NCBI GenBank assembly: GCA_902493335.1
Contig: CABUPJ010000007.1
Location: forward strand, 1-64,000
From: an uncultured Porphyromonadaceae bacterium
GTDB lineage: Bacteria > Bacteroidota > Bacteroidia > Bacteroidales > Muribaculaceae
Length of the DNA: 64,000 bases
Direction: 5' to 3'
Shown piece by piece: positions 26,556-33,739 of this stretch (the stretch's first letter is position 1; the number at the start of each line of letters is the position of its first letter). The notes beneath the pieces were generated by a model. It was not told the origin of the DNA. It made no database searches and saw only the letters and a list, made by a program, of their open reading frames with translations. A program made the translations under genes and the position numbers.

Positions 26556-26992
26556 TATCGTTTGATATATTTGATTGATTTATTGTTTACTGTTATGATA
26601 TAGAGGCCTCTGGCAAGAGGTTCGAGCGACACGCTCCCCTCGCCGGCGGCGACAGCGGTGCCGCTGGCGCTGTAGACTGTGATAATCTTGCCATCGCATG
26701 TAAACACATTGTCCCTGAGGCTGTAGACCGTCTCTTCGCCGAGCGACGTGTCTATGCTCGACGCCGGCGTCTTTACGAAATCAAACGACTTTACCTCATC
26801 GCGGCTGTAACTTGCCGACAACTTGTCAGAACCGACGAGCATGTTTGTCTCGTCGAAACTGATGCGCGGATGCTCGTCGAGACTGTAGGTCTCGGTGCGC
26901 CCGTCGCTGAGATTCACCCTCAGTGACAGCTCTGACGCCCGTCCTACAGCCGCCGACAGCAACAACAGAAATAAAACAGAAATCTTCTTCAT
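26555..26992 (-). CDS. Small secreted protein with type IX sorting domain, first gene of haem operon
   Basis: A 145-aa protein with signal peptide MKKISVLFLLLLSAAVGRA. The N-terminal half has LSLRVNLSDGRTETYSLDE, like the start of the next protein. The C-terminal ~60 residues (KIITVYSASGTAVAAGEG, then LEPLARGLYIITVN, and a KYIKR end) form a type A C-terminal sorting domain of the type IX secretion system, so the product should reach the surface. The frame is open from 27058; ATG 26992 gives the signal peptide at the N-terminus and sits 36 nt after the -7 box. Confidence 0.7.
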   Translation of the reverse strand: MKKISVLFLLLLSAAVGRASELSLRVNLSDGRTETYSLDEHPRISFDETNMLVGSDKLSASYSRDEVKSFDFVKTPASSIDTSLGEETVYSLRDNVFTCDGKIITVYSASGTAVAAGEGSVSLEPLARGLYIITVNNKSIKYIKR

Positions 26993-27027
26993 ATTTTTAG
27001 GGTTTTTATTCATCAACTTTGACACTG

Positions 27028-27058
27028 CAAAATTACATCCGGCTTTCGCCCCGGGCAA
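27028..27058 (-). promoter_or_regulatory. Haem operon promoter (TTG-N20-TAATTTTG)
   Basis: On the minus strand TAATTTTG (27028-27035) is preceded after 20 nt by ATTG (27055-27058 region), a three-of-four match to the -33 box. It precedes the whole six-gene unit. No Fur-like palindrome was recognised. Confidence 0.55.
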
Positions 27059-27080
27059 TACCCTAAAATAGTGAAACTTA

Positions 27081-27656
27081 CTACCCGATATTAAGTATCT
27101 CCTCTATCGCCTCGAGCGGCACGAAGCCGCCGCAGCGGCGCCCGAGCCCGCTGTCATAGCCTACGTCAAACCTGCGCTGGCGCGACTCTCTGTTGAGTGC
27201 GTCAAACGACCCGTGGCAGTGACCGTGAAGATTGATGGCGCCGGCCTCGCGACCGGGCCAGTCGGCCAGGGGATAGTGACACATCACTATCTCGCGGTCC
27301 GACCCGAGAAACGGGTAGTTGCCCCGTCTGACCGTCAGCGTCATGATCTGACCGACCTTGACAAAATAGTTGCCGAGCCCTCTGAGACATGAATCATGGT
27401 TGCCTGCAACGAGATACTTGCGGCCGTTGAGTCTTTCGAGCAGCCGGCGCGCACCGTCGACACTCTTCAGGCAGAGGTCGCCGAGAATATAGACCCGGTC
27501 GCGGGGCGCTATCGCGTCATTCCATTGTCCGATGACAAACTCGTCGTGGGCGTCTATGTCACCCCTGTCGGCAAAAGGCCGTCCGGGCTTGAACTCGAGT
27601 ATGCGGCGATGCCCTAAGTGCAGGTCGGCCGCAAAAAATATCTTTTCCATAGTCAT
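27081..27656 (-). CDS. Metallophosphoesterase, last gene of the SecB/ClpX locus
   Basis: A 191-aa calcineurin-like phosphoesterase. All core motifs are visible: FAADLHLGH, ILGDLCL, VAGNHDSCL, MCHYPLADW and HGHCHG. The size fits small stand-alone phosphodiesterases/phosphatases. The open frame runs from 27836, but ATG 27656 overlaps the membrane-protein stop by 4 nt and begins right before the first motif. It is the last gene of the seven-gene leftward unit. Substrate (nucleotide, RNA or protein phosphate) cannot be told. Confidence 0.8.
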   Translation of the reverse strand: MTMEKIFFAADLHLGHRRILEFKPGRPFADRGDIDAHDEFVIGQWNDAIAPRDRVYILGDLCLKSVDGARRLLERLNGRKYLVAGNHDSCLRGLGNYFVKVGQIMTLTVRRGNYPFLGSDREIVMCHYPLADWPGREAGAINLHGHCHGSFDALNRESRQRRFDVGYDSGLGRRCGGFVPLEAIEEILNIG

Positions 27657-28315
27657 TCTTTTTCCGTTAACGCATAAATAAATATGAATAAGGGTGCAAA
27701 CAGCATCGCCGCTCCGACAATCGCGGGCGCATATCCGGGATACGGGGCCGTCACGCCCATGGCCGTCAAAAGGCCGGGCATCACAATGACGGCCCTGAAA
27801 CAGAGCATCCATCCCGCGACCGTCACCGTCAGGCAAGTCACCGTCGCCACGTATGCCGTCGGCGTCGACCGTTTGTCATCCATAAGCTTTACGGCAATCG
27901 GCGCCAGGGCCATCACCGCCGGTACTACTGCTATATATAACACCGGCAGACTCCTGAGCATCCGGATATACCCCATCGTCATCAGCCAGACAAAAACCCA
28001 CCCGACAGCCTCTTCGGCCATCTCGCGCCCGAACGGCCGCCATTCGCCGTAGACCGCACATCGCAGCACGCCCGTCACGGCGACCGCCGCAAGGTCGATG
28101 ACAGCAACCGCCGCCACATAAAGCATGTCTATCGCCAAGGCCGAGTCGATGTAATAGTACATCTCATCATACATCCGGCCTAAGAATCCTCCTGCATACA
28201 GCGCCGTGAACAGAACGCCACGCACTGTCGTCTTCAGCCGTATATCACGCTCTGTAATCAGCACCGACACGACCAAAGCTCCGAGTGTCAGGCAGTAAAA
28301 CATCGGCGCGCTCAT
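27653..28315 (-). CDS. Multi-pass membrane protein of the SecB/ClpX locus
   Basis: A 220-aa integral membrane protein with about six hydrophobic segments (for example FYCLTLGALVVSVLI near the start and GAAMLFAPLFIFIYAL near the end). No family recognised. Both ends overlap neighbours by 4 nt (ATGA), with the PP2C gene before and the phosphoesterase after, so it is translated as part of the unit. It could place the system at the inner membrane. Confidence 0.65.
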   Translation of the reverse strand: MSAPMFYCLTLGALVVSVLITERDIRLKTTVRGVLFTALYAGGFLGRMYDEMYYYIDSALAIDMLYVAAVAVIDLAAVAVTGVLRCAVYGEWRPFGREMAEEAVGWVFVWLMTMGYIRMLRSLPVLYIAVVPAVMALAPIAVKLMDDKRSTPTAYVATVTCLTVTVAGWMLCFRAVIVMPGLLTAMGVTAPYPGYAPAIVGAAMLFAPLFIFIYALTEKE

Positions 28316-29064
28316 CTCAGTCGTATTATTATGGCCGATATATTGTCGCGGCTGCCGCCCGAATATGCCCCGGCGACAAGTCGCTCGCAGATCTCGCGCG
28401 CGTCGCGGCCCGCTCTGAGCGCCGCCTTGATTTCATCGCCCGACAGGGTGTCATAAAGCCCGTCGGAGCAGAGCAGCAGCATGTCTGCATCAGTCTCTAC
28501 CGTGTCGGCGAACACATATCGCGTCATCGAATCAAGCACCTGCGACCCGAGGCTCCGCGAAATCACGTTTCGCCGCGGATGCCGGCGCGCCTCTTCCTCG
28601 GTCAGCGCCCCGGCGTCAAACATGCGGCCGACATACGAGTGGTCGGGCGTCATCTTTGTCAGGCAGTCCCCGTCACGCTTGTAGGCATAGAGGCGTGTGT
28701 CGCCGACGTGGGCGATATGCAGCCGCACTGTCCCCTCGCTTTCGTCGACAAGACAGGCCGTAGCCACACAGCGCATCTCGCAGCGCCGCGGATTTACCTG
28801 ACCGGCAATGATATTGTTGTTTGCCGCCACTACGGCCTGCAACAGCGTGTCGCCGTCGGGACGACGCCCCTCGGTCGCGACATAGCTCTCTATCGTGCGT
28901 CCGGCGAGCATCGCGGCATAATCGCCGCCCTGATGGCCGCCGCAGCCGTCGATGACCGCCGCCAACAGCAGCCCGTCGCCAAGTTTGCGCAGCACACACA
29001 GATCCTCATTAGTCTCTCTTCTTCCCGCTTCCGAAAGCGCATACACATCTTTTTCCATTGTCAT
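28312..29064 (-). CDS. PP2C-family serine/threonine phosphatase
   Basis: A 250-aa PPM/PP2C phosphatase of the bacterial Stp/PrpC size. Metal-binding motifs are visible: RRETNEDLCV (first Asp/Glu), AAVIDGCGGHQGGDYA, LHIAHVGDTRLYAY, LLLCSDGLYD and GGSRDNISAI. All catalytic aspartates expected of an active enzyme are present. No cognate kinase gene is in the window. It overlaps the SecB-domain gene by 4 nt upstream and the membrane protein gene by 4 nt downstream. Likely removes phosphate from a component of this locus (inference). Confidence 0.85.
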   Translation of the reverse strand: MTMEKDVYALSEAGRRETNEDLCVLRKLGDGLLLAAVIDGCGGHQGGDYAAMLAGRTIESYVATEGRRPDGDTLLQAVVAANNNIIAGQVNPRRCEMRCVATACLVDESEGTVRLHIAHVGDTRLYAYKRDGDCLTKMTPDHSYVGRMFDAGALTEEEARRHPRRNVISRSLGSQVLDSMTRYVFADTVETDADMLLLCSDGLYDTLSGDEIKAALRAGRDAREICERLVAGAYSGGSRDNISAIIIRLR

Positions 29065-30098
29065 TCAATCATTTTGGGTGAAACAATATTTATTTCATAG
29101 TCGCAGTCCGCGATGCGCTCATGCAGCTCCGTGACAAACGTCTGCTGTTCGGGTTCAAGACGGTCATAGCCTGTCACCTTGCGATAATATTTCCAGTCGA
29201 TGAAGCCTTTTTCGGCATTGTCGTCAAGCTCTGACAGATATGGCTCTATCTCATAAAGCGACAGCGATGTCTCGGTTATCAGCTCGGCGAACAGCGCTTC
29301 GCCCAATTCGTTGAACTCCTCGGGACTGAGTTGCGAGATTTTCTGATTCTTAAATATATCCTTATAAGTGAAAATCAGTTCGGGCACATTGTCGTATGGC
29401 TCGCGGCACAGGGTCCACTCGCAATGCCGGTTACCGGCGATAAGTCTGAACATCAACCTCTTCGCCTCGTCACACCTCTCATACTCAAATGGCGCGTGAT
29501 AGTCGGTCACGCCCATGAAAGTCAGGTAATAACGGTAGACGTTGAGCCGCTCGAACGACTCGATCGCACCGTATGCCTCTTCATAGAGTTTGAGAAATCC
29601 CTCGCCTTCCTCACACGCTCTGATGCCGGCGATCATCCCGTCGAAACTCAATGGCGCAGGTGCCGCAACCGCCTCATCATGATTGACATATCCGGTTTTA
29701 TCGAAATCCAGGGGCGCCAGTTCGACGGGTGTGTATCCCGACCGTGCCGTCACCTCGCGCACGAGTGCGCGCACACCGTCATAAACCTTCGGAGCCACGT
29801 CGTCCGACATCAGCCGGCGCGTCTCATCCTCGTCGACACAGCTGTCAAACTGCACGATAGCGCCGCAGACGGCATAAACCGTAAAGACGACTGCACCCGC
29901 GACGGTGACGGCTCTGACGGTCACGGTCTGCTCTGTTTTATAGATGCGGAGTTCCTGATCGGCGTCGACTTTCATGTTCATGTCGACCTTGAGTCGGGCG
30001 TCACCTTCGCCATCGTCAAAAAACGACTCCGGCGAGTTGTCAGCCGCGAAATTCAACTGCTTTATATAATTTGTCAGTATCTTGTATTTGTCTTCCAT
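29061..30098 (-). CDS. SecB-domain protein with C-terminal extension
   Basis: A 345-aa protein whose first ~140 residues align in order with the whole of chaperone SecB: YIKQLNFAADNSPESFF matches the IYTKDISFEAPNAPHVF strand, LKVDMNMKVDADQEL the next strand, TVTVRAVTVAGAVVFTVYAV the core, and VELAPLDFDKTGY the LAPVNFDALF end. The other ~200 residues are helical, acidic and unknown to me (LSPEEFNELGEALFAELIT). SecB holds unfolded proteins; family variants serve toxin-antitoxin-chaperone systems. Here it lies 15 nt after the ClpX-like gene, suggesting substrate hand-over to the unfoldase (inference). Confidence 0.7.
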   Translation of the reverse strand: MEDKYKILTNYIKQLNFAADNSPESFFDDGEGDARLKVDMNMKVDADQELRIYKTEQTVTVRAVTVAGAVVFTVYAVCGAIVQFDSCVDEDETRRLMSDDVAPKVYDGVRALVREVTARSGYTPVELAPLDFDKTGYVNHDEAVAAPAPLSFDGMIAGIRACEEGEGFLKLYEEAYGAIESFERLNVYRYYLTFMGVTDYHAPFEYERCDEAKRLMFRLIAGNRHCEWTLCREPYDNVPELIFTYKDIFKNQKISQLSPEEFNELGEALFAELITETSLSLYEIEPYLSELDDNAEKGFIDWKYYRKVTGYDRLEPEQQTFVTELHERIADCDYEINIVSPKMIE

Positions 30099-30113
30099 AG
30101 CAATGTGTTTTGA

Positions 30114-31217
30114 TTATTTACCTAATTGTTTGACAACAAAGTCGCGGTCAACACTGATGACACGGGTCTCGCCGCCGTCGATCTTCATGTTGTAGTAGAT
30201 TGTGTTGAGACACCGGGCCAGGAGCGCGCGCACGCTTCTGAATCCCAGACCGAGCCGGCAGGCCTCTTTCGATATGAGCCTCAGGGCGTCGTCGCTGAAT
30301 CGGAGGTCGGCATTATAGATTGCCCTGACATACCTGCTCTCTGATTCGACTATGCCGTCACGCGCTGTCGTCATTATCCGGTATATCGTCTCCTCGTCGA
30401 GAGATCTGAGGGTCAGGATATCGCTGATACGTCCGACCAGCTCGGGCATAAACCCGAATCTGACAAGGTCTTCGCCGATGATGTCTCCGCCGAAACCTGT
30501 TGTTTCGACAACTTGCAGCGGCGTTGCGCCGAAGCCGATGCGCCCCGTCAGATTCAACCGCCGTCTGACAATCTGACCGATTTCGCTGAACGCTCCGTCA
30601 AAGACAAGAAGCATCCCGTCGGTCGGCAGATCGACCGCGACCTGGTCCATCGTCCGCGAATCAAAGCCTTTGGGTATGCGCAGCGAGTGCGACCGCTCGA
30701 ACAGCCGCATGACGTCGCGCTGCATGTCGGCGTCTATGTCCTCGCCTGACGTGCCGACTTTGGCGCCCGTGTGTATTATCTTGTCGAACTCGTGGAAAAT
30801 AACCACCGCAGATTTCAGCTCGTCGGCACTGTGACGGTTGAGCGCGTCGCCGAAATAGTCCGACAGGTGTGTGCCTTTCCATGCCGACGGCACGATATCG
30901 GCCGAATTGACCCGAACCACCGGAAAACCGCATTTCTCGGCGAAGACTCTCAGCGTCTCCGACTTGCCGCAACCCGTCGAACCGCACAGCAGCGTCGCCG
31001 TCTTTGTCGGACACGTCACGCCCCTGTATTTCTCACACAGATGCTGGAAGAAGCTCACCGACAGAGCCTCGACCGCTCTGTCCTGACCGATGATATACTT
31101 CTTTACCTCATCGGCCAACTCGCTCGCGCTGCTGTAGGGCAGCGCCGGCCTGACTGCGGACTTGCCGCGCCTGATGCGCTCGGCCGAACTTTTAAAGTTA
31201 TTCTCATTGAGTCCCAT
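30114..31217 (-). CDS. ClpX-like AAA+ ATPase without zinc domain
   Basis: A 367-aa AAA+ ATPase closest to ClpX but without the N-terminal zinc-binding domain. Motifs: YIIGQDRAVEAL (box II), Walker A GSTGCGKSE (79-87), a Walker B where His142 replaces the usual Asp (VVIFHEFDKI), FDGAFSEI, GRIGFGATP (226-233) equal to the IGF loop by which ClpX docks on ClpP, FGFMPELVGR with the arginine finger Arg263, and GFRSVRALL as sensor 2. The pore loop reads AWKG in place of GYVG, keeping an aromatic. Docking to a ClpP-type protease is therefore plausible. Part of the seven-gene leftward unit. Confidence 0.8.
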   Translation of the reverse strand: MGLNENNFKSSAERIRRGKSAVRPALPYSSASELADEVKKYIIGQDRAVEALSVSFFQHLCEKYRGVTCPTKTATLLCGSTGCGKSETLRVFAEKCGFPVVRVNSADIVPSAWKGTHLSDYFGDALNRHSADELKSAVVIFHEFDKIIHTGAKVGTSGEDIDADMQRDVMRLFERSHSLRIPKGFDSRTMDQVAVDLPTDGMLLVFDGAFSEIGQIVRRRLNLTGRIGFGATPLQVVETTGFGGDIIGEDLVRFGFMPELVGRISDILTLRSLDEETIYRIMTTARDGIVESESRYVRAIYNADLRFSDDALRLISKEACRLGLGFRSVRALLARCLNTIYYNMKIDGGETRVISVDRDFVVKQLGK

Positions 31218-31327
31218 AGCAATAGTCAGATTAAAACCGCACTCCCGGACGCCCTCATAGCGGCGGGAGCGCGGCAGGTTTAGTTAATTAGTGTTTTTGA
31301 AGCGATAAAAGTTTAATGGCGAAAGAG

Positions 31328-31555
31328 TTAATAGCCTGTGTCAATTTTGCCGCCCATAACAGCGACATCCTGACCGAAGCGGCGGTCGTCGACGATATCG
31401 GCGCGGTTGACATAAGCGACAGGTTCGCCGTCCTCGGTGTAAGTCTTGATGTTGCCGCGGCTATTGCCGTCACTATCGATATAGCCCTTCTCGAAATCGT
31501 CGCGGTCCTCGGGTTTAGTAAATACTACACGGTAATCTTCGTTTTTGGTATTCAT
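31328..31555 (-). CDS. Small protein A of the SecB/ClpX locus
   Basis: A 75-aa acidic cytoplasmic protein (YRVVFTKPEDRDDFEKGY, later RRFGQDVAVMGGKID). It shares a head pattern (hydrophobic strand, F, E, R, F, Y) and a tail pattern (R..QDV...GG.I) with the 83-aa protein encoded 65 nt upstream, so the two look like divergent paralogues. No known family recognised. It precedes the ClpX-like gene by 110 nt. Candidate adaptor or substrate of the ATPase (inference). Confidence 0.6.
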   Translation of the reverse strand: MNTKNEDYRVVFTKPEDRDDFEKGYIDSDGNSRGNIKTYTEDGEPVAYVNRADIVDDRRFGQDVAVMGGKIDTGY

Positions 31556-31620
31556 AGTTCTAAGTTTTTAAAGGTTGATAATAGGGTTTAATAAATAAAG
31601 GTCGGTAATAATCGTGTTTT

Positions 31621-31872
31621 TCAGTCATTGAGCAGGATATGTCCGCCGAAATGCTCGACGTCCTGGCGCAGGCGCTGGTAATCCTTTACATGATTACGTT
31701 CGAGATAGAGCAGAAACTTTGTGCGGCAGAAAAGATAGCGGTCTTCGACAAGCGAACCGTCATAATTGGGGTGCGACACCACAAAAAAGTTTCCCGTCCC
31801 GCGATAGAGACGCTTGAACGCCCCCCGTGCCTCCTCGCTGTAAAACAAAATCGTCAGTCTGTTCTCTTTCAT
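31621..31872 (-). CDS. Small protein B of the SecB/ClpX locus
   Basis: An 83-aa basic protein (LTILFYSEEARGAFKRLY, later RLRQDVEHFGGHILLND) and the first gene of the leftward unit. Resembles the next small protein in the first 20 and last 18 residues, with a longer aromatic middle (YLFCRTKFLLYLERNH). No family recognised. Start ATG is 69 nt downstream of the -7 box on the minus strand. Confidence 0.6.
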   Translation of the reverse strand: MKENRLTILFYSEEARGAFKRLYRGTGNFFVVSHPNYDGSLVEDRYLFCRTKFLLYLERNHVKDYQRLRQDVEHFGGHILLND

Positions 31873-31940
31873 AATCTCAGAATTTTAAAAGGTTAATAAC
31901 TCAGTGTCATTTAAAAGACTTTTTATTATCTTTACGCTGA

Positions 31941-31948
31941 CAAAGATA
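31941..31948 (-). promoter_or_regulatory. -7 box (TATCTTTG) of the SecB/ClpX locus
   Basis: TATCTTTG on the minus strand, 68 nt before the first ATG (31872). The -33 place has no TTTG, fitting a controlled promoter. Confidence 0.5.
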
Positions 31949-31981
31949 TAGCGCGAAAAACGTTTAACTATCGCATTTGGC

Positions 31982-32003
31982 CCTATATATAGGTTAATTA
32001 ACC
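31982..32003. promoter_or_regulatory. Two abutting perfect palindromes in the divergent region
   Basis: CCTATATATAGG (31982-31993) and GGTTAATTAACC (31992-32003) are both perfect 12-bp palindromes sharing two bases. They lie 18 nt before the ATG of the divergent gene at 32022 and 34 nt upstream of the leftward -7 box, a natural place for an operator serving both directions. Confidence 0.6.
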
Positions 32004-32021
32004 GACTTATCAGTTTCATCC

Positions 32022-33404
32022 ATGGAAAATTTCGACAATAAAGCATTGCACCAATCCGCTCGTGAGCTGACTGACAGCCTGTTATCGAAAGGAAAGCCTG
32101 TCACCAACATACAGATATATGAAGCCATGGAATCTCGGTATAAGCTTGTCGAAAAAAGCCCCGTCAGAGGCACCGACCCGGTTAATAATAAAGATGACCG
32201 CACCTACAACCTCCGTCAGAAATATAAACCGTATGTCAGTATAGCCATTCGGTGGATAAAAAAAGAAATCATCCTCCGCGGATTCAATGAACTCGACGTC
32301 ATCGAAGAGCGCAAAGACCCCGACGACTCCCGCCGCCGCGTATACCGCTACCTCAAGCCCGGCTTTTCGATTTTTAAGGCTGAGCCTTTACCCGCTGCCG
32401 ATACACTCTCGCAACGCATCGATCTGTTTCTATCAAACATCGCAAAAAAAATAAAACTATCTGACCCCGATTATGAAAACAAGCCGGTTAGGCCCGCTTC
32501 AATCCGAGATATCAAAGAGCATTTCAAATGCCATGAAGAGTCCCTTAAACTAATATGTCAGGCTCAAATATATTCAAACTTCTATGATAAACTCAACTAT
32601 CTCGATTATTTGAGCGAAAATGATACCCCCGACAATTTAAAAGAAGCTAACGCAATTATTGATGAGGTCGTCGAGTTTATAGATAAAGATGCGGATCCTC
32701 TGTTTCAGGCTAATGTGTTGGCTTTGCTGACTCTTTATTCAGGTCTCGACAATAAAAAAATAGACGCGTTGTCAGCAAAGAGCCTGCGAATCTTTAAAAA
32801 TAACTTCGACAATCTGTCCTGCGAGGACTTATATTGCCTGTCAGAGCTGTACTTAAGCCTAACCTTAAAATCACACAAAAAGTTACGCCGAGTACTCGTT
32901 CTCGCCGATGAAGTTTTGGATATTATTAATACGCAGAAAAAACTTATCCTGCAATCCAAAAACACTATCAATGCATACTTCGAACTCGGCTCATATCTCG
33001 TCTCGGCCTTGTTCATTGCTAAATCATACGACAAAGTCATGGAAATTGGCTTCTTTTTCAATGATTTGGCAAAAGAGACCTCAGATTATAGACCAATCAA
33101 ACTGGCTCATATATATTTGGATATGTGTGACATATATGCCTGGCATGACCGTAAGTATCTCGAAGCCGAAAAATATGCCTGGCTCGGCCTTGAAATATAC
33201 AGGGATTATCCTAATCCCGAAAACAAAGACGATATTAACACAATTTACGACCTGTATATTCTCCTCGCCGACATGTATGAAATGACAATCGGAGCAGCGG
33301 TGGTTTCAGCCGATTCCTATACGCGATATACACCTGCAATTATCAAAGAATTAAGACAAAAAGCCTCCGAAATTGAGAGCCAATACCCCGAAATCAACTT
33401 TTAG
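32022..33404 (+). CDS. Helical-repeat protein with possible winged helix, divergent to the SecB/ClpX locus
   Basis: A 460-aa soluble protein. Residues 1-120 (ALHQSARELTDSLLSKGKP, IQIYEAMESRYKL, then SIAIRWIKKEIILRGF and RRRVYRYLKPGF) have the helix and wing order of a winged-helix domain. The remainder is long alpha-helical repeats of TPR type (SCEDLYCLSELYLSLTLKS, IYLDMCDIYAWHDRKYLEA), seen in ligand- or peptide-sensing regulators. Its AT-rich codon use differs from the GC-rich neighbours. It faces the leftward unit across 149 nt containing nested palindromes, so I infer it regulates that unit. No family name is offered. Confidence 0.6.
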   Translation: MENFDNKALHQSARELTDSLLSKGKPVTNIQIYEAMESRYKLVEKSPVRGTDPVNNKDDRTYNLRQKYKPYVSIAIRWIKKEIILRGFNELDVIEERKDPDDSRRRVYRYLKPGFSIFKAEPLPAADTLSQRIDLFLSNIAKKIKLSDPDYENKPVRPASIRDIKEHFKCHEESLKLICQAQIYSNFYDKLNYLDYLSENDTPDNLKEANAIIDEVVEFIDKDADPLFQANVLALLTLYSGLDNKKIDALSAKSLRIFKNNFDNLSCEDLYCLSELYLSLTLKSHKKLRRVLVLADEVLDIINTQKKLILQSKNTINAYFELGSYLVSALFIAKSYDKVMEIGFFFNDLAKETSDYRPIKLAHIYLDMCDIYAWHDRKYLEAEKYAWLGLEIYRDYPNPENKDDINTIYDLYILLADMYEMTIGAAVVSADSYTRYTPAIIKELRQKASEIESQYPEINF

Positions 33405-33434
33405 GCCTCCAAATTCCTCCCTTCCTTCAGCTCT

Positions 33435-33665
33435 CCTGTCCAAAATATGTCCTTTATGTCTTTCTGTCAAAAGATAAACTTCTGTCCTTGATTGTGCATC
33501 GTGCACTGTGCATTATGCATTGATTAAATCTTCTGTTCTTATGACCTTCTGTTCTTATGTTCATAATTTGTGCATTATGCATTGTGTTATCGCTTTAGCG
33601 CTTCGCTTGCGAAGAATTGTGAATTGTGCATTGTGCATTGATTAAATTGTGCATTGTTTTTTACC
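33435..33665. repeat. Dispersed AT-rich repeats, locus 1
   Basis: Strings such as TGTCCTTTATGTCTTTCTGTC followed by repeated TGTGCATTATGCATTGATTAA units. The same words recur at about ten intergenic sites in the window. No gene in this gap. Confidence 0.8.
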
Positions 33666-33739
33666 CTCAAACGCAATAAACACCCCGATTGTCAGTTATA
33701 TCTGTTAGACATTATTAGATTTCAACCAATCACTGACAG

